NCBI RefSeq assembly: GCF_030813005.1
Contig: NZ_JAUSTU010000007.1
Span: forward strand, 1-64,000
DNA: 64,000 nucleotides
Reading direction: 5' to 3'
Source: Robertmurraya andreesenii
Lineage (GTDB): Bacteria; Bacillota; Bacilli; Bacillales; Cytobacillaceae
Part shown: one piece after another, positions 24,642 to 33,421 of the stretch
Numbering within the stretch: position 1 is the first letter of the stretch
Layout: the number at the start of each line of letters is the position of its first letter
The notes under the pieces: generated by a model
The model's input: the letters and a program-made list of their open reading frames with translations, nothing else
The model's database searches: none
What the model was told of the DNA's origin: nothing
Program-made: the position numbers and the translations under genes

Positions 24642-26330
24642 TTATTCCAGCCCCTCAATAATAACTTCCTTCGCTGGCATGAATTCTTCACCAGTCTCTA
24701 AATAGGTAACCTGTACTTTGTCACCTTCCTGCAAGTAAATTGCGAGTGGGCTACTTTCAGAGGAAACGACGTAGCTCTTCTTATTATCCAATAAGAAGGT
24801 GATAACTGTGAAATCACCACTCTTTTCTTTGTAGACTCGGATGATCGAACCACTCACTTGTTTTTCTTCTGCCTTTGAGTTTCCGTCGACAGAGCCTCCG
24901 CCTTTTTGCAAGGCTGTTTTGTACAACTTTAAGGCTTCGTTTGGTGTCCCACCGTAGACAGAAATTTCTGGGTTCGCTGCTGATACGATAAAGTAATTTT
25001 GCAGGAAGCCATTTGAATCTAGAACAGCTGTAAGCCAGCTTGCTTCGCCATAGAAATTATAGAGAACGGGCATTTGACCCTTCCATTTCTTTTCGATAAA
25101 TTTCTTTTCAATAATTTGTAGCGCGCCTTGGGAATCCATATAGGATTCTTCAAGATTTCCGGTGTAATAGGTCGCTTCGCCAGTTCTTGAATTTGTGAGA
25201 GAATAGCCAAGCATTGAATCGACACCCTCTTTTGGACTGGTGAAGTCAGTGAAATAATACATATCTCCGTTTTCATCAAAGATAGGACTTACATTGGCTT
25301 CTGTGCCTTCATCAGAAGGAAGCTTTACATCTTTCTTGCCAAATTTGCTATTCCAGAATCCGTGTACATAATTTCCGAAGTAGCTATTTTGCAGACTGAC
25401 TGCTTCGGGAGAAACGGCCCCATCAATAAATTCTGGAACCTCTGCTAAGGAAAAGTCCTTTGTTTCCCCTGATTTGGGGTCGACCATGACAATCCCTTTC
25501 ACGTCGAAGCCATTTCGAGCAGAGATAAATTTCCCATAGGAGCGGATATAAAAAGGCTTGCCGTCATCATCGATTTCGAGCTGCACATCCCCATAGAAGA
25601 TATACTTTGGGTATTGCATTCGGATATGGCGTTCTAGATTTTTATGGAAGAAAGAGGATGGAGTGTATTCCATTTCGGCTTTCATAAATTTCGGATTCGC
25701 ACTTGAATCAGTTGCACTAATCGTAAAATATCCTGGTGTCGTATCGCCATTTAACCATTTGAAAAATCCAGAAAATTCTACAGGAGCGATATACACATAA
25801 TCTCCGTTTACCTTTTGAATTTGCAAATTTCCAAGCTCATAATAGCTTGTATTGGGTACTTGTCCAAAGGCTTTTTTCATTTTATTACGTGCAAATTTGG
25901 GTGGGACACTTGCTGGCGTTTCGTTCTCATCAAATGTCTCAATTTCCGTCTTTTCCTTCATTTTCGCAATCGTATATTTCTCGTCTGCATTAAAGAGGGG
26001 AGCCAATAGAAATGCAGCACCAACAATCAAGCTTCCAAGGAGTAGTACTCCTTTAATCCATCTTTCCCTTCCTGAAGCAAAGAACGCCCCTAACAGGGTA
26101 ACAGGGATGGCAAGGGCCCATAAGGATGTGAAGTTTCTATCTAGATTTGTCAAATAATAGAAGGAAAAGACCCCAATTATTAATAGGATGATAACTGCTC
26201 CAAAAAGAAGACCTCCTGGCTTTCCCTTCTTGCTTTCTTTTTCTTTGGATTTATTTCTTTTTGAAAAAGGTATTAGCACAAGCGCAGAGGCTAATCCCGT
26301 AATCAGTGAAAATAGAAATATATTGCTCAT
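24642..26330 (-). CDS. Uncharacterised membrane-anchored protein
   Basis: This 562-residue protein has four hydrophobic helices in the first ~125 residues and then a long, probably extracytoplasmic domain without Cys. The soluble part contains repeated aromatic beta motifs (GNLQIQKVNGDYVYIAPVEFSGFFKWL, PKYIFYGDVQLEIDDDGKPFYIRSYGKF, VDPKSGETKDFSLAEVPEFIDGAVSPE). A small beta-barrel-like C-terminus follows (~490-562; GSIIRVYKEKSGDFTVITFLLDNKKSYVVSS). I have seen similar proteins only as hypotheticals in Firmicutes. The start has AAAGGAG upstream. It is alone on its transcript. Confidence 0.7.
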   Translation of the reverse strand: MSNIFLFSLITGLASALVLIPFSKRNKSKEKESKKGKPGGLLFGAVIILLIIGVFSFYYLTNLDRNFTSLWALAIPVTLLGAFFASGRERWIKGVLLLGSLIVGAAFLLAPLFNADEKYTIAKMKEKTEIETFDENETPASVPPKFARNKMKKAFGQVPNTSYYELGNLQIQKVNGDYVYIAPVEFSGFFKWLNGDTTPGYFTISATDSSANPKFMKAEMEYTPSSFFHKNLERHIRMQYPKYIFYGDVQLEIDDDGKPFYIRSYGKFISARNGFDVKGIVMVDPKSGETKDFSLAEVPEFIDGAVSPEAVSLQNSYFGNYVHGFWNSKFGKKDVKLPSDEGTEANVSPIFDENGDMYYFTDFTSPKEGVDSMLGYSLTNSRTGEATYYTGNLEESYMDSQGALQIIEKKFIEKKWKGQMPVLYNFYGEASWLTAVLDSNGFLQNYFIVSAANPEISVYGGTPNEALKLYKTALQKGGGSVDGNSKAEEKQVSGSIIRVYKEKSGDFTVITFLLDNKKSYVVSSESSPLAIYLQEGDKVQVTYLETGEEFMPAKEVIIEGLE

Positions 26331-26458
26331 ATCAATCTCTCCTTTGTAAAACTTACATATTCAAGTACGTATTTCTGGATGAAAAGTTTCATGGGATGAC
26401 ATAATGGAAAGGGAATTCCACCACAATAAGATCAGATAAAACGAAGGAGTTGTTGAAA

Positions 26459-26855
26459 TTGGTACAATCTTTGAAAGGAAAAGTAGCATTTATAACTGGA
26501 GCAGGAAAGGGAATCGGAAAGGCCGTTGCTCTTGCTTTGGCCAATGAAGGAGTAAACGTTGAATGGGTTAAACGGGGCTGCCACATCCAGTGCTTATAGC
26601 GCCTCCAAATTTGGAGTCATTGGCCTAACGGAATCACTGGCACAAGAGGTTCGAAAGAATAATATTCGGGTGACCGCTTTAACTCCAAGCACTGTTGCGA
26701 CAGAGCTTGCGGTTAAAACGAACCTAATTTCTGAGAACAATGAAGAAAAATATATGCAGCCTGAAGACATTGCAGAATTCATTGTCTCGCAATTAAAATT
26801 ACATCCACGAATTTATGTAAAAACAGCAAATCTATTGGCAACCAATCCATTTTAA
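26459..26855 (+). pseudogene. YoxD-like 3-oxoacyl-ACP-type reductase with internal deletion
   Basis: A TTG start with AAGGAG upstream opens the Rossmann start of an SDR (QSLKGKVAFITGAGKGIGKAVALALANEGVNV). The reading frame then jumps by one base at about 26558 straight to the catalytic-helix region (NGLNGAATSSAYSASKFGVIGLTE) and the normal C-terminus (VTALTPSTVATE...LKLHPRIYVKTANLLATNPF). Compared with the 238-residue YoxD family, about 105 residues are missing between the nucleotide-binding turn and the YxxxK region. This removes the NNAG motif and the catalytic Ser. The product cannot be functional. The high quality of both ends suggests a recent deletion. Confidence 0.88.
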
Positions 26856-26987
26856 TCAAGTTCTCTGAGGGATTCTGTTTTGTTCAAGGTTTGATGAGTC
26901 TTGTATTTCAAAATTGAAAAAATACTAGCTGAGATTACCCTTACCAATCAAGTATACTAAAAGAAATACAGGTAATAGGGTGAAGCT

Positions 26988-27965
26988 ATGGCAAAATTAT
27001 TCTCAATCGGTGAACTCCTAATTGATTTTATTCCTCAGCAAAAGGGAGTTCCATTAAAGGACGTGCTTTCCTTTGAGCGAGCCCCAGGTGGAGCTCTGGC
27101 AAATGCCGCGGCGGCTGTTGCTAAATTTGGACAGCCTTCAGAGATGATTACGAAGCTTGGAATGGATGCGTTTGGGGATTTTCTCATTGAACAATTGCAG
27201 ATGGCGGGTGTGGAGACAGACAAAATTCTTCGTACAAAAGAGGCAAATACTGGACTAGCATTTGTTTCTCTGAAGGAAAATGGGGAGCGGGAATTCTCCT
27301 TTTATCGTAAGCCGTCTGCAGATTTGTTATTAAGTGAAAAGGAAATTCAATCTGACTGGTTTGCAAAGGGAGATATTCTTCATTTTTGCTCAGTTAATTT
27401 AGTCGAAAGTCCGATGAAACAAGCGCATAAGAAAAGCATTTCGATCATGAAAGAGAAAGGCGGTCTTATCAGCTTTGATCCGAATGTAAGATTACCGTTA
27501 TGGGAGGAGCCATCGGACTGTAGAAAAGCCATTCTTGAATTCCTGCCACATGCCCATCTTGTCAAAGTATCAGATGAGGAGCTTGAATTTATTACTGGGA
27601 ACAAAGAGGTCGAAAGTGCGATTAAATCACTATTCATTGGTGATGTTCAAGCAGTAGTATACACAAAAGGTGCTCTTGGTGCAGAACTACATATTAAAGG
27701 TGCAAGCTGGGAATCACCTGGCTACACCGTTGAGGTTCAGGATACAACAGGTGCCGGGGATGCTTTTATGGGTGGACTGTTATATAAGCTGCTTGAAGCA
27801 GGCGCTCATCCAATGAACCTATTACAGATTCTAAGCAATCAACATATGGAAATACTCCAATTTGCCAATGCCAGTGGAGCATTGACGGCTGCTGGTAAAG
27901 GAGCGATTTCCGCACTCCCGAGCAAAAAACAGGTTCTCGAACTTATCAATGTTCAGGAAAGATAG
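26988..27965 (+). CDS. Fructokinase-like PfkB-family sugar kinase
   Basis: This 325-residue ribokinase-fold enzyme has both PfkB signatures: the N-terminal GGALANAAAAVAKFG and the C-terminal DTTGAGDAFMGGLLYKL, with the catalytic Asp in GAGD. The opening LFSIGELLIDFIP and the SFDPNVRLPLW segment are typical of fructokinases (ScrK type), which make fructose-6-phosphate from fructose and ATP. No sucrose or fructose genes lie next to it, so another sugar is possible. AGGGTGA precedes the ATG and a terminator follows. Confidence 0.85.
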   Translation: MAKLFSIGELLIDFIPQQKGVPLKDVLSFERAPGGALANAAAAVAKFGQPSEMITKLGMDAFGDFLIEQLQMAGVETDKILRTKEANTGLAFVSLKENGEREFSFYRKPSADLLLSEKEIQSDWFAKGDILHFCSVNLVESPMKQAHKKSISIMKEKGGLISFDPNVRLPLWEEPSDCRKAILEFLPHAHLVKVSDEELEFITGNKEVESAIKSLFIGDVQAVVYTKGALGAELHIKGASWESPGYTVEVQDTTGAGDAFMGGLLYKLLEAGAHPMNLLQILSNQHMEILQFANASGALTAAGKGAISALPSKKQVLELINVQER

Positions 27966-28026
27966 TGTAATCCTATGGTAATTGACAAGCCATTAACGAG
28001 CCAGAAAGCTATATTTAACAAGCAAA

Positions 28027-28051
28027 AAGAGCCCAATTTTGGGCTTTTTTT
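28027..28051. terminator. Terminator after the fructokinase gene
   Basis: AGCCCAA (28030-28036) pairs with TTGGGCT (28039-28045) and is followed by a T7 run. The preceding A run would allow minus-strand use. Confidence 0.8.
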
Positions 28052-28138
28052 GATGATACAGCAAAAGTTTCTCCAGTATTCTGAATTTATACTTTTCTTT
28101 TGGGGTCAAGGGGAGTATTCTAATATTTAAGTAATCTT

Positions 28139-28153
28139 TGTTTTTTGAAAATA
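28139..28153 (+). promoter_or_regulatory. Possible CodY-binding motif upstream of ilvE
   Basis: The 15-mer TGTTTTTTGAAAATA matches the CodY consensus AATTTTCWGAAAATT at 11 of 15 positions. CodY represses the branched-chain aminotransferase gene ybgE in B. subtilis, so the context fits. The match is modest in AT-rich DNA. Confidence 0.3.
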
Positions 28154-28180
28154 ATGTTCTACAAGTAGGGGGAAATCGGA

Positions 28181-29254
28181 ATGAAGGCCTATCAAATTGA
28201 AACCATCCTAAGCTCCAATCGCAAGCAAAAGCCGGTAACGGAACAGCTTGAGTTTGGGACTATTTTCACGGATCATATGTTTATTATGGATTACAGCGTA
28301 GAGAGGGGCTGGCACGATCCCCGTATTATTCCATACCAACCGATCAGCTTAGACCCTGCTGCAATGGTTTTTCACTATGGGCAAACTGTTTTTGAAGGGT
28401 TAAAGGCATATTTATCGAAGGATGGAGAGGTTTTTCTATTTAGACCTGATCGCAATTTTTCGAGGATGAATCAGTCCAATGCAAGATTATGTATCCCGCC
28501 AATAGACGAAGAATTAGCGGTAGAGGCATTGAAGCAACTGGTGAAAATCGATCAAGATTGGATACCGAAAGCTGAAGGGACGTCATTATACATTCGACCG
28601 TTCATTATTTCGACAGCCCCTCATTTAGGTGTGGCCCCTTCTGAGTCTTATCAATTTATCATCATCCTGTCACCGGTTGGCTCCTATTATAAGGAAGGGA
28701 TTCATCCCGTCAAAATATCTGTTGAGCAAAACTATGTGAGAGCGGTAGCTGGTGGTACCGGCGAGGCGAAGACAGGCGGTAACTATGCCAACGGTCTTAA
28801 AGCACAGGAGGAAGCAGCCAAGCTTGGATATTCACAGGTGCTTTGGTTAGATGGAAGAGAAAACAAATATATTGAGGAAGTAGGAAGCATGAATGTTTTC
28901 TTCAAAATAAATGGAGAAATCGTAACCCCTGCTCTAAACGGAAGCATCCTACAAGGGATTACAAGGGACTCTATTATTCAATTACTCAAACACTGGAATA
29001 TACCGGTGATTGAACGGAGAATATCCGTTGAAGAAATTTATCAATCCTATCGTGAAGGGCTGTTGGAGGAAGCATTTGGAACAGGAACAGCTGCTGTTAT
29101 TTCTCCGATCGGTGAGTTCCTATGGAAGGGAGAAAAGCTTGTCGTCAATAGCGGAGAAGTAGGTCAATTAACGAGAGAGCTTTATGACACTTTAACAGGA
29201 ATTCAGAATGGAACGAAAGAAGACCCGTTTGGCTGGAGAGTTCAGTTAAGATAG
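28181..29254 (+). CDS. ilvE: Branched-chain amino acid aminotransferase
   Basis: This 357-residue PLP enzyme matches the long (YbgE/YwaA type) class IV aminotransferases that interconvert Leu, Ile and Val with their 2-oxo acids. Landmarks are MVFHYGQTVFEGLKAYLSKDG, FRPDRNFSRMNQSNARLCIPP, LYIRPF, the catalytic Lys in GEAKTGGNYA, and EVGSMNVFF. Length equals that of B. subtilis YbgE (356). It is monocistronic with AGGGGG upstream. A structured repeat element (29312-29405) lies in its 3' region. Confidence 0.93.
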   Translation: MKAYQIETILSSNRKQKPVTEQLEFGTIFTDHMFIMDYSVERGWHDPRIIPYQPISLDPAAMVFHYGQTVFEGLKAYLSKDGEVFLFRPDRNFSRMNQSNARLCIPPIDEELAVEALKQLVKIDQDWIPKAEGTSLYIRPFIISTAPHLGVAPSESYQFIIILSPVGSYYKEGIHPVKISVEQNYVRAVAGGTGEAKTGGNYANGLKAQEEAAKLGYSQVLWLDGRENKYIEEVGSMNVFFKINGEIVTPALNGSILQGITRDSIIQLLKHWNIPVIERRISVEEIYQSYREGLLEEAFGTGTAAVISPIGEFLWKGEKLVVNSGEVGQLTRELYDTLTGIQNGTKEDPFGWRVQLR

Positions 29255-29311
29255 ATGAAGAAAGAATAAGACTGTCGCCATTTTTTAGAAAAGGCTATAT
29301 TAGTCTTTAGT

Positions 29312-29405
29312 GTTGATTTTCAGCCTTATACATGTACGTGAACGGGTTTTATTCGGTACGAAAACATTCGTGAACGTATATGTATAAGGCGATATTAAGA
29401 TCAAC
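29312..29405 (+). repeat. 94-nt structured repeat element, copy A
   Basis: The element aligns without gaps to 44843-44936. The ends form GTTGAT / ATCAAC. Inside is a 14-bp stem starting GCCTTATACAT and closing ATGTATAAGGC, then two symmetrically placed GTGAACG segments, and an inner TTCG-GTA-CGAA hairpin. Differences from copy B are largely compensatory within the stems, so the folded form has been conserved. I do not recognise it as a named RNA family. It lies 58 bases downstream of ilvE. Confidence 0.75.
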
Positions 29406-29512
29406 AATCAGATATAACAGAGCCTTAGAAAAAGGGGACAGTCTATTTTTATCATTATCAAATGTAGTGACACTTCCGCTATTGCATATAATTTTTGAGC
29501 GTATACCTATTA

Positions 29513-29647
29513 TTATTCCTTCACATTTGGATCGACGATATTTCCTCCATAATCAGGAACATGGCTAGCTCGATTCTCATGATATTGAGAGCCTGATCCC
29601 TGCTGATTTTTTTGTTGCTTATTTTTACCTGTTCTCTTCCTTGCCAT
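29513..29647 (-). CDS. Small basic 44-residue protein
   Basis: An ATG at 29647 with GAGGTG eight bases upstream opens a 44-codon frame beginning MARKRTGKNKQQKNQQGSG and ending VPDYGGNIVDPNVKE. The N-terminal half is rich in Lys, Arg, Gln and Asn, the composition of minor small acid-soluble spore proteins and similar small Bacillus proteins. I cannot name the family. The good ribosome site and non-random composition argue that it is real. Confidence 0.6.
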   Translation of the reverse strand: MARKRTGKNKQQKNQQGSGSQYHENRASHVPDYGGNIVDPNVKE

Positions 29648-29792
29648 AATGTTCACCTCATAATTTTAAATTTGATGAATATGGTATCAGGATTAATTTC
29701 CCCATTTTATCACGAACTATGCTGAACAATAGGTTACAACTGGAAAAGGCTAGCAGTGAAATCATCCTGCTAGCCGAGATCCAAAGAAGCAA

Positions 29793-30536
29793 CTATTTCG
29801 TACACGAAAAAATCCGATAATCTAGAATCCCTTGATAATTTGCCATGATATCAAAATGTTGGACCATAACCGTAAAAAGCTCCGGCTCAATATAATCTGA
29901 GTATTGAAACTCAGGAGCTTGATTTGTTTGGGGAATAGGCACGTTAGGCCTCCTGGCATTTATTCTTTTGAAACCGGCCTGCGAAAATAAAGCGATCCAT
30001 TCCTGTTCTAAAGGGACAGAATCAAAGCCATAAAAATCTTTGATTTCCTTTTTTGTTGATGCTGCTAGGGGATGATTAATGGTAAGTTCATTAGCAATAA
30101 ACCGGCCCCCCTTTTTTAATAGCCGATATATTTCCCGAAGGGCTCTAGGGGCATCAACAAAGGCTAGGACGGATTCAGAAATAACCATATCAAATGTATC
30201 GTCCTCTAAAGGGCAGCTTTCGATAGAGCCATGGATTATTTCCACAGGTAGTTGATATTTTTTCATTCGTTTTTTTGCTTTCTTAATCATGATCGGGTTG
30301 ATGTCCAACCCAATTACCTTCGCACCATATCGGGCGGCCAAATATGCGGCTGTTTGGCCAGTACCGCACCCCACGTCTAAAATGCGAGAGGTGCTGTTAA
30401 TCTTTTCAGACAGAAACATTTCCTTTGTAAGATCTATTCCCCCAGGATGTGCTCCTCCAACACCAAATTTGGATATGAATTCCAAGTATTTTGAAGTTCC
30501 TATAAGAACCACCCACTTTATACTATCTTTAAACAT
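29793..30536 (-). CDS. Class I SAM-dependent methyltransferase
   Basis: This 247-residue protein has the Rossmann methyltransferase motifs: motif I RILDVGCGTGQTAAYLA, motif II acidic loop VIGLDINP, motif III SIESCPLEDDTFDMVISESVLAFV and post-III REIYRLLKKGGRFIANE. This is the UbiE/Ubie_methyltran subgroup of small-molecule methyltransferases; the substrate is unknown. The ATG at 30536 lacks a clear ribosome site, and a TTG about 18 codons later is an alternative. It is alone on the minus strand. Confidence 0.82.
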   Translation of the reverse strand: MFKDSIKWVVLIGTSKYLEFISKFGVGGAHPGGIDLTKEMFLSEKINSTSRILDVGCGTGQTAAYLAARYGAKVIGLDINPIMIKKAKKRMKKYQLPVEIIHGSIESCPLEDDTFDMVISESVLAFVDAPRALREIYRLLKKGGRFIANELTINHPLAASTKKEIKDFYGFDSVPLEQEWIALFSQAGFKRINARRPNVPIPQTNQAPEFQYSDYIEPELFTVMVQHFDIMANYQGILDYRIFSCTK

Positions 30537-30678
30537 ATTATGTAGATGCGGAAGGGATGGTTCCTTTCGTCTTGCTTATTCAGATTTTCTAACAGTATGA
30601 ATCTTCAAAACATATAGGCGGATCTTGTCGAATATTGTATGATAATCTATATAAATAAAAGTATGAAGGGTGGCACAA

Positions 30679-31734
30679 TTGAATTCGCTTCAAAAACAGT
30701 TAGAAGAAAAAGTTGTTTTGAATGAAAATAGAATTGCCGAGATTAGAAGCCGCATTGATTCTCGATATGAGAAGGCGTCGGCTCAAGAAAAAGCGAGAAT
30801 GCTAGCGAAAGCCGTCCATAGCTTAATAGACCGCTCGTTGCCGAACTTCTCAATGGAAACGAAGAAAAGCATTCGAATGGGGCTTATTAAGGAAAAGGTC
30901 GCAGCAAAATCTTGGACGATTTCTGCGGGCGATCTCGTTGAGTATAGTGTCAGGCTGGCTACACAGGAAGAAATTACGAATGAAATGTCTCCATGGGTAA
31001 TTCAACATGTGAGAGCTACACCTGATTTAGTTACTAGATACATTGATCAGCTTGTCGGTTATTTTGATGACAAAGAGCCGGAACCGATAGAAAAGAATAT
31101 TACTAGTGTACAGACAACAAGCGAAATACATACCAAGCAAACTCGCTGGTTAATTCGGGTGGGCATAGTAGGAGCAGCAACAGCTTTTCTCATTTTGCTC
31201 GTTGTTCTTATCATGGAGTTTCCGTCTGACAAAAAAGTTGATTTTTCAAAGAAGGAAGCCATGGTGCTTGCTGAAGCTGAGACAATTGAGCGTGTACCAA
31301 ATGATCTGCCTCCACATTTGCAATATAAGAATATAAATACTGATAAATTAAGAGATTGGTTGCATGGTAGGAATTCATTATTGGCGGAGGAACCATATTT
31401 TCCTACGATTGTGGAGGTTGCCGCAGAATATAATATCAACCCGCTTTTGTTATTTGCGATCACAGGGCAGGAGCAGGGATTTGTTCCCCAAAATCATATA
31501 AGGGCTCATGAAATTGCAAACAACCCGTTTAATGTATTCCATAGCTGGGAGGATTACAACACAAATATTGAGGAATCGACTCAAATCGCCGCTCGCACCG
31601 TTGTAAATTTGAGCAAGGAGCGACCCAATGATGTCGATCCCATTCAATGGATTAATCGCAAATATGCTGAGGACAAAAACTGGTGGAAAGGAGTTTCTTC
31701 TATCTATTCACAATTAGAGAAGGTAGTGAAGTGA
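30679..31734 (+). CDS. Membrane-anchored glucosaminidase-like protein
   Basis: This protein has a ~160-residue cytoplasmic helical N-terminus, one membrane helix (LIRVGIVGAATAFLILLVVLIM) and a ~130-residue extracellular domain. That domain (NPLLLFAITGQEQGFVPQNHIRAHEIANNPFNVFHSWEDYN) resembles lysozyme-like endo-beta-N-acetylglucosaminidases, with the catalytic Glu likely in GQEQGF. It may trim peptidoglycan under control of the cytoplasmic part. I start it at TTG 30679 because AAGGGTGG lies 7 bases upstream (351 residues). A GTG at 30670 overlaps that site. Confidence 0.75.
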   Translation: MNSLQKQLEEKVVLNENRIAEIRSRIDSRYEKASAQEKARMLAKAVHSLIDRSLPNFSMETKKSIRMGLIKEKVAAKSWTISAGDLVEYSVRLATQEEITNEMSPWVIQHVRATPDLVTRYIDQLVGYFDDKEPEPIEKNITSVQTTSEIHTKQTRWLIRVGIVGAATAFLILLVVLIMEFPSDKKVDFSKKEAMVLAEAETIERVPNDLPPHLQYKNINTDKLRDWLHGRNSLLAEEPYFPTIVEVAAEYNINPLLLFAITGQEQGFVPQNHIRAHEIANNPFNVFHSWEDYNTNIEESTQIAARTVVNLSKERPNDVDPIQWINRKYAEDKNWWKGVSSIYSQLEKVVK

Positions 31735-31757
31735 GACAGAAGCACTTTGCCCCAGGT

Positions 31758-33293
31758 TCATTTCTCCTGTGGTACAACGAGTAGAGGACGCATCATATCA
31801 TAATCCTCATGCTCAAGAATATGGCAATGCCAAACGTAGTGGCCTGTGTATGGAGAGAATTTCATAATCACTCTTGTAATTTCAGCAGAAGGTGCTGAAA
31901 CAATGTCCTTCCACCCACGTTCGTTCGGGGCCGGAGGTTTGGCCGGTCCAGTATAGACAATTTGTCCATCCTGATTATAACGGTCGAGATCAAAGGGACG
32001 GCGATCAAGAATTTGGAATTGAACGAGATGGATATGAATCGGATGGGAAAAACCCGTTACATTGATTAAAGACCAAATTTCCGTTGCACCCAGTTGAGGT
32101 TTTTCGGTAATGGGATCATTCCACATTTTGTGATCGAGCAAGAGCAGGGGGCGTTCCCATTTATCTGTTGTGGATACTAACTTTAAATTACGGATTGCGG
32201 TAATGTTGTTCTTTGTCAGGGTGGGAATTTCAGATAAATATTGTGGAATTCTACCATGATCTTTTCCAGACAAAGATTTAGTGACCTTGAATTGCAGGAT
32301 ATCGTCTGTTTCGTCCTCTGGAGCGGCATTCGGCCCAAGATCATTCTTTAAAAGGATTGTGTCTCCATCATAATCGGAAAAGTCCACAATGACATCAACT
32401 CGAACTCCTGGCTCAATCTCAATTTTCTCTAGCTTGACGGTTTGGGCCAATAAGCCGCCATCCGAGCCAATTTGATGAAAGGATTGCCCGGAATCTAGAT
32501 ACAGCTGATAGGATCGGGTATTCGAAGCATTAAGAATCCGGAAGCGATATTTCCGCGGCTCTACCTCAAGAAACGGCCAAACCTTTCCGTTCACAACAAT
32601 GGTATCTCCAAGGAAAAAGGGCTGGATTGATGGATGAGGGAGATCCTCTGATGGATTATTTGGTTGTTCCGGGTAAAAGAGGGATCCGTCCCTATTAAAG
32701 GTTCGATCTTGAATGATGAGCGGAATCTCATATGGTCCTTCTGGAAGTCCGAGGGATCTTTCCTTATGATCACGAATAATATACATCCCTGCTAGTCCTG
32801 CATATACATTAAGTCTCGTAATGCCCATTGCATGATCGTGATACCATAATGTTGCCCCGCGTTGAAAGTTGTTGTATTCGTAAACCTTCTGCTTAAAAAA
32901 GGGACCTACCTCCTTGTAGTCCTTCGTATACCAAGCCTCTGGATACCCGTCACTTTCAGGAGCTACGTTCGCACCGTGAAGATGTGTGACCGTTCTCACC
33001 TCTGGTAAATGATCGAGATCGTGGATTGATTTATCAACGGGGAGAAAATGTGTGCTGGGTAAGTTGTTTACCCACTTAATCCTAACCCGTTCTCCCTGAT
33101 TTACATCTATGGTAGGACCAGGATATTGCCCTTGATAACCCCAAACGGTAGTCGGTGCTAGATCCCGATGTAACCTTTGCCTGGTTTCCTCCATGCTCAC
33201 TACATAATAGGACTCATGTTTTGTTTTTCTATTTGGTTTTAAAGTCTCCATGATTGGAAGGGAATCGACAAATTTCTTTAGCTTCACACCCAT
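31758..33293 (-). CDS. cotA: CotA-like spore-coat laccase (multicopper oxidase)
   Basis: This 511-residue protein has all four copper-ligand clusters: THLHGANVAPESDG, LWYHDHAMGITR, HPIHIHLVQFQ and HCHILEHEDYDMM with the type 1 axial Met. No signal peptide is present, as in CotA, which reaches the outer spore coat through assembly. CotA oxidises phenols and bilirubin with O2 and gives the spore its brown pigment. Length matches B. subtilis CotA (513). The gene is monocistronic, as in B. subtilis. It supports the view that the host sporulates. Confidence 0.93.
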   Translation of the reverse strand: MGVKLKKFVDSLPIMETLKPNRKTKHESYYVVSMEETRQRLHRDLAPTTVWGYQGQYPGPTIDVNQGERVRIKWVNNLPSTHFLPVDKSIHDLDHLPEVRTVTHLHGANVAPESDGYPEAWYTKDYKEVGPFFKQKVYEYNNFQRGATLWYHDHAMGITRLNVYAGLAGMYIIRDHKERSLGLPEGPYEIPLIIQDRTFNRDGSLFYPEQPNNPSEDLPHPSIQPFFLGDTIVVNGKVWPFLEVEPRKYRFRILNASNTRSYQLYLDSGQSFHQIGSDGGLLAQTVKLEKIEIEPGVRVDVIVDFSDYDGDTILLKNDLGPNAAPEDETDDILQFKVTKSLSGKDHGRIPQYLSEIPTLTKNNITAIRNLKLVSTTDKWERPLLLLDHKMWNDPITEKPQLGATEIWSLINVTGFSHPIHIHLVQFQILDRRPFDLDRYNQDGQIVYTGPAKPPAPNERGWKDIVSAPSAEITRVIMKFSPYTGHYVWHCHILEHEDYDMMRPLLVVPQEK

Positions 33294-33421
33294 GTCCTCA
33301 ACTCCTTTTTATAGACAATGATACAATAGCTTATGTAAAGGACTGATTTTTGGATTAGGCTGAAGTATTTGAGTTTTTTGTAAGGTATTTATCTTAATCA
33401 TTGTTCATCGGAGGGAAGAAA

